Source: Molanna angustata | Taxonomy: Eukaryota > Arthropoda > Insecta > Trichoptera > Molannidae | Reading direction: 5' to 3' | Assembly: GCA_963576475.1 (NCBI GenBank) | Contig: OY754980.1 | Coordinates: forward strand, 26,491,486-26,555,485 | DNA length: 64,000 bases | Part shown: piece after piece, positions 32,731 through 45,414 of the stretch | Layout: each line of letters opens with the position of its first letter | Numbering within the stretch: position 1 is the stretch's first letter | Position numbers and translations under genes: made by a program | The notes under the pieces: model-generated | Seen by the model: only the letters and a program-made list of their open reading frames with translations | Told to the model about the DNA's origin: nothing | Databases searched by the model: none

Positions 32731-33690
32731 AGTAGGTAGGTACTGTTTCACGATTTTTTAAAATTTTAATCATTAAAAATGTTTTAAACAGATACATACC
32801 TAGAAATACAATTTGAGTCTAAATTTACAAAAAGACTGACACGACAAATTAAAGCATTGGAAAATGTATACATTGCGCATACTTTCTGCTGTTTTTGAAT
32901 GCACTGACGGGGTGTAAAATAAAATATCCTATATTGAAAATAGACAGCTACAACTTTAACAACAAAAAGCCTAGTTACGATAGGTTTTGAAAAACCATCA
33001 GTATAGAATCTCAACAAAAACGAAACCTCAATTCGCAAACATTGACATTACATATTATGTAGGTACACAAAACTCAGGAACGGGCATATCATCGATAATG
33101 GTGAAGATACATAATATATTACGAAGTGAAGATGGTATATGAATGTGAATGTGTGTGACCAATGAGTGCACCAAATGTCCCGGTGTCTATAAATATAAAT
33201 AATGAGTCCACGCGATATATATGTTATGACCAACATCCGGTGCTGAGAGACTATTCCTGGACGCTGGCCTAAAGCTACATACGGCGCTATCTAATTGTAA
33301 CATCTTCTAACAAATATCTATCTACCTTCCTAATTTTCATTATTATTATAATTTGCCTCTGAAACATCAAACATATCTAGTAGGACTAAGTTACCTTCAT
33401 AGATTTGACGTTGCCTCGTTTGCCCTGCACCTGTAAGTTTTGTCGATCCTGTGGGAGTTTTGTTTAATTTAATTTCTTCCTTTACGGTGTAGATAGAGAC
33501 ATGAACTTTAAGAGAGAGAAATGTTTATACCTTCAAGATGTGGTTGACGCAAAATGTTAATACCACATAAAGCCAGAAGAACCAATGTGTCCATATAAAA
33601 TGAACTACAAATAAAGGATCGCCTGTCGAACAATTTTCCTATAACGCATCCTTAAGATTGTCTTTATATATTGCCTGAAAGGTCCCCGAT
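32731..33690. other. AT-rich stretch, nothing recognised
   Basis: TACGGCGCTATCTAATTGTA at about 33278 may be a minute LINE 3' scrap. No gene is supported. Confidence 0.35.
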
Positions 33691-33921
33691 TGTCGGCCTT
33701 CGTGACTCAGTTGGTTAGGTATCAGACTGCTGATCCAAAGGTCCCGGGTTCGATTCCTGGTGGAGACACAGTTTTTAATTGTGTTTTCAGTCTGGATCTG
33801 TGAGACGATTCATATCGTAGTTCTCCAGAATGTGGCAACTTGTTATTGGGTGCGTGTTTAATTAATATTTGACATAGTACCTGCTAGTTGTCCGAGAAGT
33901 ACCTAATAAATAAATAAATAT
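33691..33921 (+). mobile_element. SINE-A, full-length copy
   Basis: TTGTCGGCCTTCGTGACTCA, CTGCTGATCCAAAGGTCCCG, B box GGTTCGATTCC, then GGAGACACAGTTTTTAATTG, GAATGTGGCAACTTG, TTGTCCGAGAAG and (AATA)n. This is the best complete example of the family in plus orientation. A and B boxes are both present, so the pol III promoter could work. Confidence 0.9.
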
Positions 33922-35109
33922 CTTATTTATAATAGAGAAAAATTAACTGTAATGAAAAATGGTGATTCCATACAAAATACAGATCATGAAATAAAACTTT
34001 CCATAGACCAATTAATGCAAAACGATGAATCAGGGATGGTCAGAAATGCAATCCTAAAGTCGTATCAAAAACAAATCTGTTGGTAATTTTTAATGAAAGG
34101 TTTACCAAAATAAAAGTGGGTGCGATATAGAATGATCCACGTAATTGTGTGTAAGCTTTTAGATTAATTACACAAAACGTTACATCAATAGCAACAGCCG
34201 AGCAATTAAGTTCAGTTTTTGTATTGAACTTTGACACGGCAGCAGTAAGCTACGCCATTTCGATTCCGGGAACAAATACCGCCTGCGACGGTGGAACGAA
34301 TCTAGTTTTGCCGCCTTAAAGATCATAATAATAATAATAATATTATAAGAGCTGAAATGGAACGAGTTCTCATTTTTTAAATTTAAATTTGATTTATATG
34401 CAACGGTGTGCGCCTCTATGGTGAGCACTTAAACCAAACGATGTGGCCAGTTCTAATTAGTGGAGTTCTAAAACCGATATATTTTACATTTTGGGGTACC
34501 CAACCAATTGATATGTCGCAGTTTTATTGGGTAATATAGAGAATCAAAGGAATAACACCGAAACCTGGTCCATAGAGAAGAAGATATAGGATTTCAAAGC
34601 ATGCAATGAAACAAATTATATGGCATTTATATAATGTTTTATGGGATGTGAGCGTATTGGAAGCGGATGTAAATGTAGAAATAAATAGGAATACATTATT
34701 TAATTAGAAGGCAGGTAATATTCTTTAAATAAATTACTATTATTATTGGTTAGTTAAACTCAATTGCTAATAAAGTTTCAAACTACTTAGAGCAATTGAA
34801 AATATTTTATTTAAACTCGTAATGGTAAGGTTGAAAGGGAAGAGGTATATACCTAAATACCTATACCTAAATCTTTGGTCATTACATTTGGAAACTACAT
34901 TTACAAAAACTCTGAAAATTTTAGAGAAAGAAACAAAAGTAGATACATAAAACACATTACATAAAAACAATAGAAAATACGATGGCAAATTTGGAAATTC
35001 TCCTACAAATAAAGAAGGCCAAAATATCAATATATCAATGGGATTCTTGGGATCGATCCCCAATAGAGGAGAAATTTATGTAAATTCATTTTCCACGAAA
35101 ATATTCGTT
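33922..35109. other. AT-rich stretch, nothing recognised
   Basis: Only an (ATA)n run near 34326-34345. The 98-codon minus-strand frame at 34767-35063 has no motif. Confidence 0.35.
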
Positions 35110-35190
35110 CTCTGCCCTGGAAACACTGGTCGGTTAGAAGAAATTTCCATATAGTGCAAGGAAGGGTTAATTATTATTATTATTATTAGG
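35110..35190 (+). mobile_element. LINE 3' end, TTGGAAGAA family, (TTA)n tail
   Basis: GGTCGGTTAGAAGAAATTTC, ATATAGTGCAAGGAAGGG and TTAATTATTATTATTATTAT, in the same order as 6862-6965 reversed. Confidence 0.45.
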
Positions 35191-35632
35191 AATATTATAA
35201 AAAAAACAGAATTCTGTTTAGCAAATCTTAAAAAATATTTTTAAACGAGATTTTACTTAATTTTTTAAAAATATTTGAATAGGGAAACAGAATGAATTTC
35301 AACGAACAAAAATAGTTCTACCGCTAAAAAGACCTATGGACAAAGAGAAATAATTGTAATCAAACAGAACTAAGGGTACTTTACCTACTAACAGAAAACT
35401 AACGCATGACGCAATCCATTGTAGCCACAGCATGTCCCCTCTCCGCTCGTGCACTTCTTCAACCATCCATGGACAAATATGTATGTAATTATTGCGCGAC
35501 CGTTTTATGAATGGACAGCCCAGCCCGGTCAGGCAGGAAGACGCGAGTTGTGGACTATCACACATACATACAATCAACAGATTAACCAGCGCCATACAAC
35601 GGAATAATCACACATACAACAACAGATCATAA

Positions 35633-36389
35633 CACTAGACGTTGTTTAGCACTACATTTCATCATTCCTAGACTGTTCGGGCGTGCGCACCAGCCTTCAA
35701 ACACAAATAATACGTATATTAATTTATGCAGGAGATTTCAGTTTCATAGCAATTAGTAGGTACTTCTTTCTCGTTCGAATACACATGTCCTATTCTGATT
35801 CGTTTCAGAGCACGAAATCTTCTATAACCAACGGGCGACCATGGATAAAAGGATTTCTTCCGCGCGATGTGACGTATTGAGTCCCGTATAAATGCAGTCA
35901 ACTTTTTGACATTTCTCATATACTAAAATTCAGACGGATAAATTTAGACGAATCAGAATAGGACATATTATGTCATATTCTATCGCATTAAATTAATGCA
36001 TAAAATACTTTTTTATACCACATCAACATTTACAATTATCATAAGATACCTACTTTAAGTAAAACGTGTGATAATATCATTTTTTAGTAATATTACTACA
36101 CAATATATAATGCAACTCGCTCACACGAGTCGCAATAATTACATGCTAACCTAACCAAAAGAAATTGGTGTGTTATATTATAATTGGCATAAGGTTTAGT
36201 TACTATGTTATTATTGCGATCCGCGTGATGCGTTAAATGCGCTATAATATAATACTAGAAAATGGAAAGTATTATTATTTTTTTTCCGATGTACCTATGA
36301 AATATGTTTTGTCACATGTCATATTAGATGTGTAGGCCTTATCAATGCATGGGGAGTAAGGGAGGGACAGTGCTAAACAACGTCTAGTG
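35633..36389. mobile_element. 757-bp TIR element beginning CACTA
   Basis: Perfect 21-bp terminal inverted repeats: left 35633-35653 starts CACTAGACGTTG, right 36369-36389 ends CAACGTCTAGTG. GATCATA stands 1 base outside the left end (35625-35631) and 2 bases outside the right end (36392-36398), a possible 7-8-bp duplication. Inside, TGTCCTATTCTGATTCGT and its complement (about 35789 and 35948) form a nested stem. Ends starting CACTA recall CMC/EnSpm elements, but those duplicate 2-3 bp, so the superfamily is open. No transposase ORF. Confidence 0.75.
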
Positions 36390-36699
36390 ATGATCATACA
36401 AACATTCACACAGATGGACATAGATAGACTTGAACAGAACACGCGTATCTCGCCGGAGCTAATGAATAAAATGATGTGCGTGTTGATGTAAATATATCAC
36501 GAACATGTCCCCATCCATGTGTTGGTGTTGTTCTGCTCGATGGCATCATGTTGTATTCAGAATGAAAATGACTGTCGAGGCGATTACTCGATAGCGAGGA
36601 TAGATATATACACTCGACTAGAACTAGAACCGTACCATCATCATAATAGAAATGATTACGGAATGCAATAAGCTGCTGTATATACAAACTAACAGGCGG

Positions 36700-36845
36700 A
36701 TACAGGTGTTATAGTTGATCGAGATTGACTGGCATCAGAGTCTGGAAGAGCGCATGTCAGGATAGAGGGAGATGGCGAAGATTGCTGGAGAAGGCTAAGA
36801 CCCAAAACGGGCTGTAGAGCCATTGTTGATTGATTGATTGATTGA
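36700..36845 (+). mobile_element. Non-LTR retrotransposon 3' end with (TTGA)n tail
   Basis: Read across stops: DRDWHQSLEERM, EMAKIAGEG, DPKRAVEPLL, resembling the D-D-WR-LVE-AKT–GL end of LINE proteins. It is followed by GATTGATTGATTGATTG. A short tetranucleotide tail right after the coding end supports a retrotransposon 3' terminus. Confidence 0.5.
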
Positions 36846-38812
36846 AGATCGAGAACAGCGGATAAAATCCCTAAGATTGGAAATAATTTGGCCACAGTAA
36901 AATACTTGACTAAATTCAGAAGCGTTCCATTTGGGTTATTCGAATTGAAAGATCCAACCCAGTAAATAGACCGAGATATATAAGAAATAAATAAAATTAA
37001 TATGGCCCAATAACGCATATTATGCAGTAAACTATGAAATTATAGATTCATTCCAAAAATGTGTCAATAGAAGAACTCGTATATGCATATAATTATGAAA
37101 GTCAAATAAACAGTGCAGATATAAAAGAAAACAATTATCAAAGCCGGTTCAATAATGCCAAAGGTGATAAAAGAGAAGAATTCATGTATCAAAACAATAT
37201 GAAGTAAATTATCATTGAAATTGATCCGTATTTAGTTGTAATGAATGTATATGATTAAATTTTAAATACAATAGCAAAAAAAAGATTACATTGAAAAGAA
37301 ACATTAACACAGCTGCACAATAAGATGAATCTTCTACAATTTTTCCAAAATTTACGCAAAACCTAATTCAATATTTTTTTCACTTAAATTTTAGTCGATG
37401 GGTGAATACCAAAAACTACTTCATTGTTTTTATTATTACCAACATAGAAATTGCCATCATAACTTACTCGAACACTTTTGGAAACGTTCAAATAACCTCG
37501 AGTTTTGGTCAAAATGGGACTATTTTTTTTTCTGATTGCTAGTAATTTGATTGCACTCATTATGGGGCAATCCAGTAAAGAGTCTCAGTAAATTAATCAC
37601 CAATACCTCATATATCATTGAGTGAAGTCGATGATGACTTACATGTAACTGGTTAAGATATTCTTGAGAAGGTGGAATTTCCAATTTTAACATCAAAAGT
37701 CATGTCATCTGCTACACGCAATTTATTATTAACTGCTCAATCATTGTCACTGCGCAGGTTAATTAATTAAGTACTTTCAACTATTCATTCTATAAAACCG
37801 AGAAAAAATATTACTTTACAATTATTTCTATGTATCTTGTGGAATTCAAGAATAAATATAAAATTAAAAAAAGCTATTGTTTCATTCCATTTATTTTTTG
37901 TCGTGACTATTTTTATACGTTGAAGGATAAATAATAATCCATCATCAAAGAGTTTTTTAAATAACAAAAATAATAAATTTCCTAATAAGTAAATCCAATC
38001 TAACATCCTATCTACTTTCTTGTAATTATTTTTCTACAACAGAAAAATCAATATTAAATATTCTGAATATTGAGATTTTAAAAAAGTGTAAATATGAATC
38101 AATTATAATTTGAAATATTGTACATTATAGATTAGATTTGCATAATTTCATCAGATTTATAAATTGTACCTACCACAAAAGAGTATTCGAACAATTTTAA
38201 ACAAAAACACAGAAAACCAATTACAAAAGTTTTGAAAATATGAATTTAAATTAAGCATCACATTTGCGAACAAATTCCCACACAGATCCTTCACACTCAT
38301 TAAATATAACAGAAAGCAGGCGCTTACAAACGGCGTTTAATATATCAATGAATATTAATTGTAAGTAATGAATAAGCGCAAATTGATAAACCAGTTTTCA
38401 GCGTATGTTGTGTTGACTGTCAATACAGGACAGATGATTTATTGGTAAGATCTCAGGAGAGGAAATTAAAAACTGACTACACGAAGTGCGTGAAGTCGAA
38501 CAAGCAACATACTGATTACCGACATCGACAGACAAAATGTCAATTACTGAAATACAAGAGAAATTGTGAACATGAACTTTTATGGTTTAATGATTCCAAT
38601 TTAATTATTAACAGAACGACATAAGAAGTAAACGAAAAATAATATTTGTAACTCTTAAATGGTAATAAATGTTCCCTTAAAGTAGCCTAAAGTGTAACTG
38701 TTTTACACGATATTCATTTGCGTCTTCCAAATGAATAATAACCATATTCATTTGGCACGCTAGGAAGTGATGGTGTCCTGTGTTTGTCCATAGTCACACA
38801 TCGCTATTCAGC
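36846..38812. other. Long AT-rich stretch, nothing recognised
   Basis: No repeat, SINE or LINE motif and no convincing frame. Confidence 0.4.
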
Positions 38813-39044
38813 TATTTATTTATTTATTTAATATTGTTTCTCGGGCAACTAACAGGTACTATGTCAAATATTATTTAACACGCACCCATTAACAAGTTGC
38901 CACATTCTGGAGACTTACGATATTAATCGTCTCACAGATCCAGACTGAAAACACAATTAAAAACTGTGTCTCCACCGGGAATCGAACCCGGGACCTTTGG
39001 CTCAGCAGTCAGATATCTAACCAACTGAGCCACGAAGGCCGACA
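38813..39044 (-). mobile_element. SINE-A, full-length copy
   Basis: The minus strand gives TTGTCGGCCTTCGTGGCTCA, B box GGTTCGATTCCCGG, CACAGTTTTTAATTGTG, GAATGTGGCAACTTG, GTTAGTTGCCCGAGAAAC and (AAAT)n. Both promoter boxes are intact. Confidence 0.9.
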
Positions 39045-39055
39045 AAAAGCCGAAG

Positions 39056-39262
39056 CTATTCTTCATCTCTGGAGGTTTTCCTTGTACGATCGACCCAAAT
39101 CCTAATCCTGTTGAAGGTTTTCCACATTGGCCACGGTCGGTCTTGTTCTGGGGGCAGTGCTTTCATTGGTATATTAAATATGGCCCCTTGAGTGTTCTCC
39201 GTTGTGTCCCTCGACAGGCGCACTCTGGCAATCTTCGGTGTATCTACTAGGGATTTTCTCAT
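39056..39262 (-). pseudogene. Possible LINE protein fragment
   Basis: A 68-codon open frame with PWPMWKTFNRIRIWVDRTRK. W-LNRLRTGVGR-like text is found in the C-terminal domain of some Jockey/R1-type LINE proteins. The match is short and diverged. It lies directly against SINE-A. Confidence 0.3.
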
Positions 39263-39366
39263 GTTTAAGAAACTCCTCCGAGATTTAATGCATGCGACTG
39301 TAATGGAGATTATATTTTAAAACTTGGCTAAAATCCCAAAGGTTTAAATAACAAATATCACGAAAT

Positions 39367-39457
39367 TATTTATTTATTTATTTAATATTGCTTCTCGGGC
39401 AACTAACAGGTACTATGTCAAATATTAATAACCAACTGAGCCACAAAGGCCGACAAT
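39367..39457 (-). mobile_element. SINE-A, internally deleted copy
   Basis: The minus strand has TTGTCGGCCTTTGTGGCTCA and GTTGGTT joined directly to ATTAATATTTGACATAG, then the usual 3' end. About 140 bases including the B box are gone. The breakpoint shares GTTA with the joined sequence, suggesting microhomology-mediated deletion. Confidence 0.8.
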
Positions 39458-39535
39458 TTGATTATAACAAATTAAAATAATGGTTTTTATTTTGAAACTA
39501 TTTTTTTATTTAAAAGAATAAAGATGTCCCTGAAA

Positions 39536-39682
39536 CAAGTACATATAAATCCTTATACATTCCTTAAACTTAGCATAAATACTTGTACTATATATGAACG
39601 GAATCGGTCGTGGTAGGATTCGAGCTAGCGACCACTGGATGACTAACCCAGCGCGCTAACTGCTCTGTCACCACCCATCTAA
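39536..39682 (-). mobile_element. SINE-B copy
   Basis: The minus strand gives GGTGACAGAGCAGTTAGCGC, GGGTTAGTCATCCAGTGGTC, then GCTCGAATCCTACC and the tail with GGAATGTATAAGGATTTATA. The head is diverged. Confidence 0.75.
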
Positions 39683-41565
39683 GATTTAAAATTTTTCTGA
39701 TATCAGAAGGAAGACATACTTCTGGGTGTTGAACGTACTATTTCAGTTGTTATTTTAATGTGAATATCATTCAAATCTGCAAAGAAACGACTGGACAATG
39801 GAACTGCCATACAATCAATTGAAATAATCAGATATGGAGGCGTTTGTATCCAATGGACCGTTTTATAATTTTCAAAAGCAAGATAAACTAAAAAATAATC
39901 GCACGCATCAAAATCGCGAGTTCACAAACCAAATATACATACAAGATAGTAAAATCACGCAAAGATTCTCTCGCAGTCAATGACTACAATGAAATCGAAA
40001 ACCCAAAAACCGCCAACTTCGAATTTTAGGTACCTATTTCTAATAATAATGCACAATCTACACTTGAATCGCGCTGGTCTATCAGACAGGCGAGCTAATG
40101 AAGAATGGTCTATTGTGAATGGCGATCGTCTGATGCGTGATTCCCTTACCAATTGCTCGATGAATCATTTAGAAAAAAAAACACAATGAATGATACCTTT
40201 GATTAAACGGAGAAAAACAATGCAACAACTTGTCTGGCTTTACAAAGACAATGTGAAATACAAGATGGTAATTCAGCCACAGTAGCTTACTTTGTACGTT
40301 GACTATCTATCTGAAGATCTGTAAATTGTTTAATTTACTATGTTTTTTTTACCTTCAGCGATGCATACAACTGAATTTATTATACTAACAACGCAGAGAA
40401 TAATAATATTACACAAGGACAGCAATAACTTTATTAAATGCATCTTTATGTTTCTCTCGAAGATAATAATTTGAACTGACAATCGGAAGTGAATTTCAAA
40501 CAAGGATAGAAACCTTTAATAATGATGGGAATTGAGATAAAAAATAATTAACAGAGGTCGATGAACCATGAAGGGGAAGAAAAATTACGGTTTCAAATAT
40601 TATCAGAATATGACGTTGAATGCATAGTAAAAAAAAATATTTTTGACATTTATTTTAACTTAAAGACTTTGGCAGTGACGGGACACATCAGTGGAGCTAT
40701 CAAATACATTTATTAATATTATTTTTTGTGAAAATAAGAGTATATCTAAATATTTTATACATATCTGAATGTATGAATACAAAAATAGAAACGAAATCTA
40801 TCTATTGCATATAATTTTTTTTAAATCGTCAAACAAAAACAATGCATTCGCTACTTTTCAATAAACAACGATAGGATCTCTTGGTTATTTTCAAACAGAT
40901 AATCACCTAAAAATTATAAAAATACATGGATCAATGAGAGAACTCAATACCAAGTTTGTGGTGACACTTATATCTTACTGTTGTGAGAATATGTCTAATC
41001 TCGCTTTGGACGCGTTTAATTTGTATACGATGATCGCACAGCCGATAAGCCGAAAGTTCACCTTTTATCAAAGGTAGACTTGTTATGTGTGTATTATAAA
41101 CATGATGTTATGATTAAAACTTTACATAATGCAAGACAAATAATAATAACATACTATAGTCTTCTGCTGGTAATAGCTTAATAGGCAATAGCTTGACAAA
41201 CAGAAACAAGACCCAAAGGTGGTGGTGGTAGATAGTGCCTCTATGTATGTTTAGAAGGAAAGCAGTTACCTGCAGATAATCTATTTATTTACATACACTC
41301 GGAGAGATTACGATACAAGTCCAACTCAGAGAAGAAGAAATGAAATTGAGAAGAGGCGCCTTCGACCGGTTTCATAATTTATTAATTGCATCTCTTTACA
41401 CACAGAGCCGCATTTAATGAATCAAATCATATTTTTTTGAACTTTTGATTTTAAAAATTGAGTCAGTGTTTATATGTACCAACAACTCCATCATAATAAA
41501 GGTATGTTAAAATTCGTATAACTTGTGGTAGTATAACTAATTAGTTTCTGTTCAAATTAAAATTT
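39683..41565. other. Long AT-rich stretch, nothing recognised
   Basis: No supported gene or element. Frames around 39955-40189 overlap on both strands and carry no motif. Confidence 0.4.
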
Positions 41566-41712
41566 TACACCTCACTACACCAAGGGGATATAGTGGGGAG
41601 TTATGGATTCGCAATTTTTAAGGTTTTTTTATTGCAGATTATCAACTAGTATCATGCTGTAATTGTATTCTGAAAGTTTCATCACAAAGTATCTGTGTGT
41701 ACTAAAGTACTC
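41566..41712 (-). repeat. Dispersed repeat family D, partial copy (uninterrupted reference)
   Basis: The minus strand reads TGTGATGAAACTTTCAGAAT, AGCATGATACTAGTTGATAA, TCTGCAATAAAAAAACC, AATTGCGAATCCATAACTCC, CCACTATATCCCCTTGGTGT and AGTGAGG. It shows the site without the SINE-B found in the copy near 52.5 kb. Confidence 0.6.
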
Positions 41713-42682
41713 ATTTCTTTTCAAATTTATGTAGACCTTTTGGAAGTAATATACTTACTTATTACTAGAAAAATTGAACATGTACTGGAAACCTTGTATG
41801 TAGGGAATGTTATTTACTTAAGGTTCCAAATAGTAATGTTAAATCACTCTTGAGAAAAAAATGACAAATATAATACATATAGGTACAATACATGTTATAT
41901 TGTATGTATGTTTGTATAATACGTGAAAGATTATGGATGAATGTAATTGTGGTATGCCACTACTATTTATCGAATTGTTGTCATATGTATATTTTGTAAT
42001 CTGCTTGTGATTGTTTTATATCGAAATTTTCAAAGTATGTACTGTAGTTGGAGCATCTCCGTCTAATGTAATTGTTTTGTGAGTAGTTTGTGTAACATCA
42101 GTCGACATAGAACAAAAAGTGAGATCTGAAATTGCGTGATGGGCAGTAAAAGTACCTATAATTTAGATAGTAAGTAAAGTGAATCAACACGGTTGTGAAT
42201 AATTTTGTTAAGGTACATCATGTCTATAATTGTTCGTCTGTTTTCCAAATAACAAATATTTTTTTGTGATGTAGGTATATGGCCAAAGGATAAATAAATA
42301 CATAAATGTCAATAATGTTATCCCAAGTAGGTACTTACTGAAACGACCCACAACTCATTTTTTTCTTGGGCATTAGCACAGGTTACATATATTACTTAGT
42401 TTATTATAATGATATTATTATTGAAATGAAAGAGAGTCCGGCCCTTATCAGTCGCTCGGACACACACCTGCCGCTCAATCGGGCCTAGGAATAACATTAT
42501 AGCGACCAGACAAGGAGTTTCTGCAGACCTATGACGAGCAGAACACACAATATCACACTGCATCAACAAGGTTCAAAGAACTTAAAATTATCTGCAGAGT
42601 AAAATCTTCATATTATAAAGAGCTAATGAATGAAGGCCACGAAGGGGCGATTGCTTATAAAATAACTGCAATACCTAATAAA

Positions 42683-42722
42683 ACTTCGTTGTTTATTAGG
42701 TAAACCTAATAAACAACGAAGT
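42683..42722. repeat. Perfect 19-bp-arm hairpin next to an AT tandem run
   Basis: ACTTCGTTGTTTATTAGGT and ACCTAATAAACAACGAAGT are exact reverse complements with a 2-base spacer. A run of TAATATATAATAG units follows to about 42786. Confidence 0.8.
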
Positions 42723-42786
42723 AATATATAATTATATTACTAGTAATATATAATATATAATAGTAATATATAATAGTAATATATAA

Positions 42787-43261
42787 ACACGATCTGTCCT
42801 TTCGATCTACTGAACGTACTACACTTGCCATTCACTTTTCTGAAGTTTAAAGGTCCTTTTTTTCCAAATACAATCTAAAAAGTACTACGATATTGTGTCG
42901 TCTATGATAAAAATAATAAGTATTTTCATATCGCCGTTTAATGATTCAAGATCAATCCAAGGGCGGTGATAGTTCAATTTGTGCTGTTCTACGAAACAAC
43001 GAAACAAGGTTGTCCTTTAGTTAAAGTGCACTTAATAAGACAGCTAGCTCACACCAAAACGTCGGTCATAATAAGCCGATTTGTTGACTCTGTCCAACTC
43101 CTTTAGGGCGTTATAAATATTTGATCCAGACTCAAATATTTTATAAGTGTGAGACATATTTGAATATACAAGTACCTATATAAGAAATTATTTTTTTTCA
43201 AATAATTCTTGAATGAGATTTTTTCCGTGTACTTAAATTCCCTCATTTTCCTTGTAACTAA
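42787..43261. other. Mixed stretch, nothing recognised
   Basis: No motif or frame is convincing here, nor in the GC-richer stretch just before at 42430-42600. Confidence 0.35.
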
Positions 43262-43330
43262 TAATACTTAATGGCTCACTTATAATATAGCGCCATTTTG
43301 TGAACCTACCTCAAGAGTGCCTAACAATAG
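43262..43330 (-). mobile_element. CR1/L2-type LINE 3' end, very short copy
   Basis: The minus strand ends TTCACAAAATGGCGCTATAT, matching TTCACAAAAACGGCGCTATAT in the copy at 598-1340, preceded by the AGGCACTCTTGAGGTA equivalent. About 70 bp long. Confidence 0.6.
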
Positions 43331-44122
43331 AATTATAATATTGTTACTACGATCAGTCTGTAGATATATTAAAATTGTAATTATTTTATTTTTCTTTTAA
43401 ATAGGTACCATAAACTATTTACAAAGTAAAAAAAACTATTTTAAGTTAATAATGAAGGTACATTAAATAGGTAAAAGATATAAAATGTTGAAATAATGTA
43501 TTATTTCAATCGACATTTACGTATTGCATATATTTGTAAAAAAATAGTTCTATGTCGACAAATAAAATGACAATAAAATTAAAGTTAACTTGCAGCATCT
43601 ATGGACGAAACTCAAAACTAATTTCTACGGACTATTTAACCGTCATAGCCATCTATCGACGAAGCGCGGAAGTTTTAAATCGATGTATACAGTAGATCTC
43701 TGCAGAGCTATGTCACATTTCTGAATATAGATGGCGCTACTGTGTAACACTATCCATTTTTGTGTTTATAAAAATAATCGATTCTAAGGCGGGATAAAGT
43801 TGATAAGTATGTAGTATATTATACAAAAGAAGATAATATACTATTGTATACAATACAATTCTATAAAAAAAACTCGAGTCATCGAGATAAGAAAATAGTG
43901 AAACACCGAATTTATAATCTCAGTGCGTAAAAAATAAATTTATTTCTTTAAAAAAAACATGATTTGAGGTTGTCTCAATCTGCCTTAACACCTAAATTCC
44001 TCTTCACTGTAGTCCTAATTGTGGTCGTATTTTTTTCTTTCTTGTTACGATTTAAAAAAACAAACACCATAATATTATATTATGTAATATAGAATAAGAG
44101 CCAGCCACTTCCAGACGTACTT
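43331..44122. other. AT-rich stretch, nothing recognised
   Basis: Contains ATAGATGGCGCTACTGTG near 43730, a word common in insect repeats. No element edge was found. Confidence 0.35.
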
Positions 44123-44592
44123 CATAGTATAAAGGCTGATTTTTTTCTGTTGAAGGACTCCACAGAAGGTATTAACGAATGGATACTATTAACCCTGGGT
44201 AACAGTGATTTTGGCCGAAATCAGCTTTCAAAACATCCAAAATGTTATGTTTTCCATTTATAGACACTTTGGTTAGTGGAAAACCCCAGATAGACACCTT
44301 TTAATTTCAACTGTTAAAAGTTGAAAGGAAATTAATGACACTAATTTTCACTACGCCAGTCGTTTGTATGGTTTATTTGTGAATTGGCAATGTGTATAGC
44401 ACTCACGTAAATGGTAATAATAATAATAATTCTGAAATGACAAAAAAAACACTCTTTATACTTAAACGTTTACTAAAATTGATGTGTTAAAAAAATTATT
44501 TCCGACATTTTGAATGCTGTTTTCGGCCAAAGCCACCGCTACCCAGGGTTCATAGTATCCTTCAACAGAAAAAAATCAGCCTTAATACTATG
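44123..44592. mobile_element. 470-bp foldback element (MITE)
   Basis: The left end CATAGTATAAAGGCTGATTT (with TTTTTCTGTTGAAGGA) matches the complement of the right end, one base different over about 35 bp. A second paired block lies inside (CCTGGGTAACAGTGATTTTG with its relative near 44540). The 5' arm carries an extra stretch (44158-44188) missing from the 3' arm. No ORF or duplication was found. Confidence 0.75.
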
Positions 44593-45414
44593 ACGCTATG
44601 CCAGTCGCTAGTTTTTCGTCTTTTACTATTTTACCAATTTACTCAATGCTTCGGGCTGCTTGGAATCACTAGAAGAGATTGCCATATAACAAATAAACCT
44701 GCCTGTTATATATCAAATTAATACCAGAATCAACACTAGCCTTTTGCTACTAGGTTCATTTTTTTCACAAATTGATGCATATATTATTTACTAATAATGC
44801 CAACAATAGAGCACAAATATTTAGAGTTTTAGAAAAAACAATAACAATTTATAATAGAAAGCCAACAATGAAGTCTAAGATTGTCAATGAAATTAGTAAA
44901 CAAATGCAAAGAATGAGACATGATTAAATTAAACACAAGTAGATTGCTAACAACAACACGTGGAAACGGGTTAAAATGTTTTCACAAATAAATTAATTTG
45001 ATAACAATATGAAGATCCCTACAGATATTGAAACTGTAATTTAAAAATAACGACACTTTTTAATTTCATTATCTAAGTGGTTAGTTACATTCAAATTATA
45101 TTCAAACGAATAAATACTATTTACACGTATTCACAGAGATTCGTAATCAAATGTCTTTTAGAGAATCAATAAAAGCATCAGAATCATATTCACTACATAG
45201 CGAAAGCTAAAATATGTTGGCCATATTTATTAATGAAGACACCAACAGAACACTGTAATAATTATAAATAATAGCAACTGGTCATACAAAGCAAAATATA
45301 ATAAAGAAGAAAAACAGGAAAATAAAACATTTCTCATTGGAATAATCGTCGTCAGTGGTGAAACTGATGTAATAGATTTTTTAAGAGGAACAAGAAAGAG
45401 CTAGTAACAATAGT
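44593..45414. other. AT-rich stretch, nothing recognised
   Basis: No gene or repeat that I can support. Confidence 0.35.

Noticed and set aside
33691..33770. tRNA gene in the SINE-A head
   Set aside because: Same reason: A and B boxes are present, but the unit is repeated with a long tRNA-unrelated body and (AAAT)n tail.
36406..37018. 93- and 109-codon minus-strand frames
   Set aside because: The second is antisense to the LINE 3' end with the (TTGA)n tail; the first has no recognisable feature.
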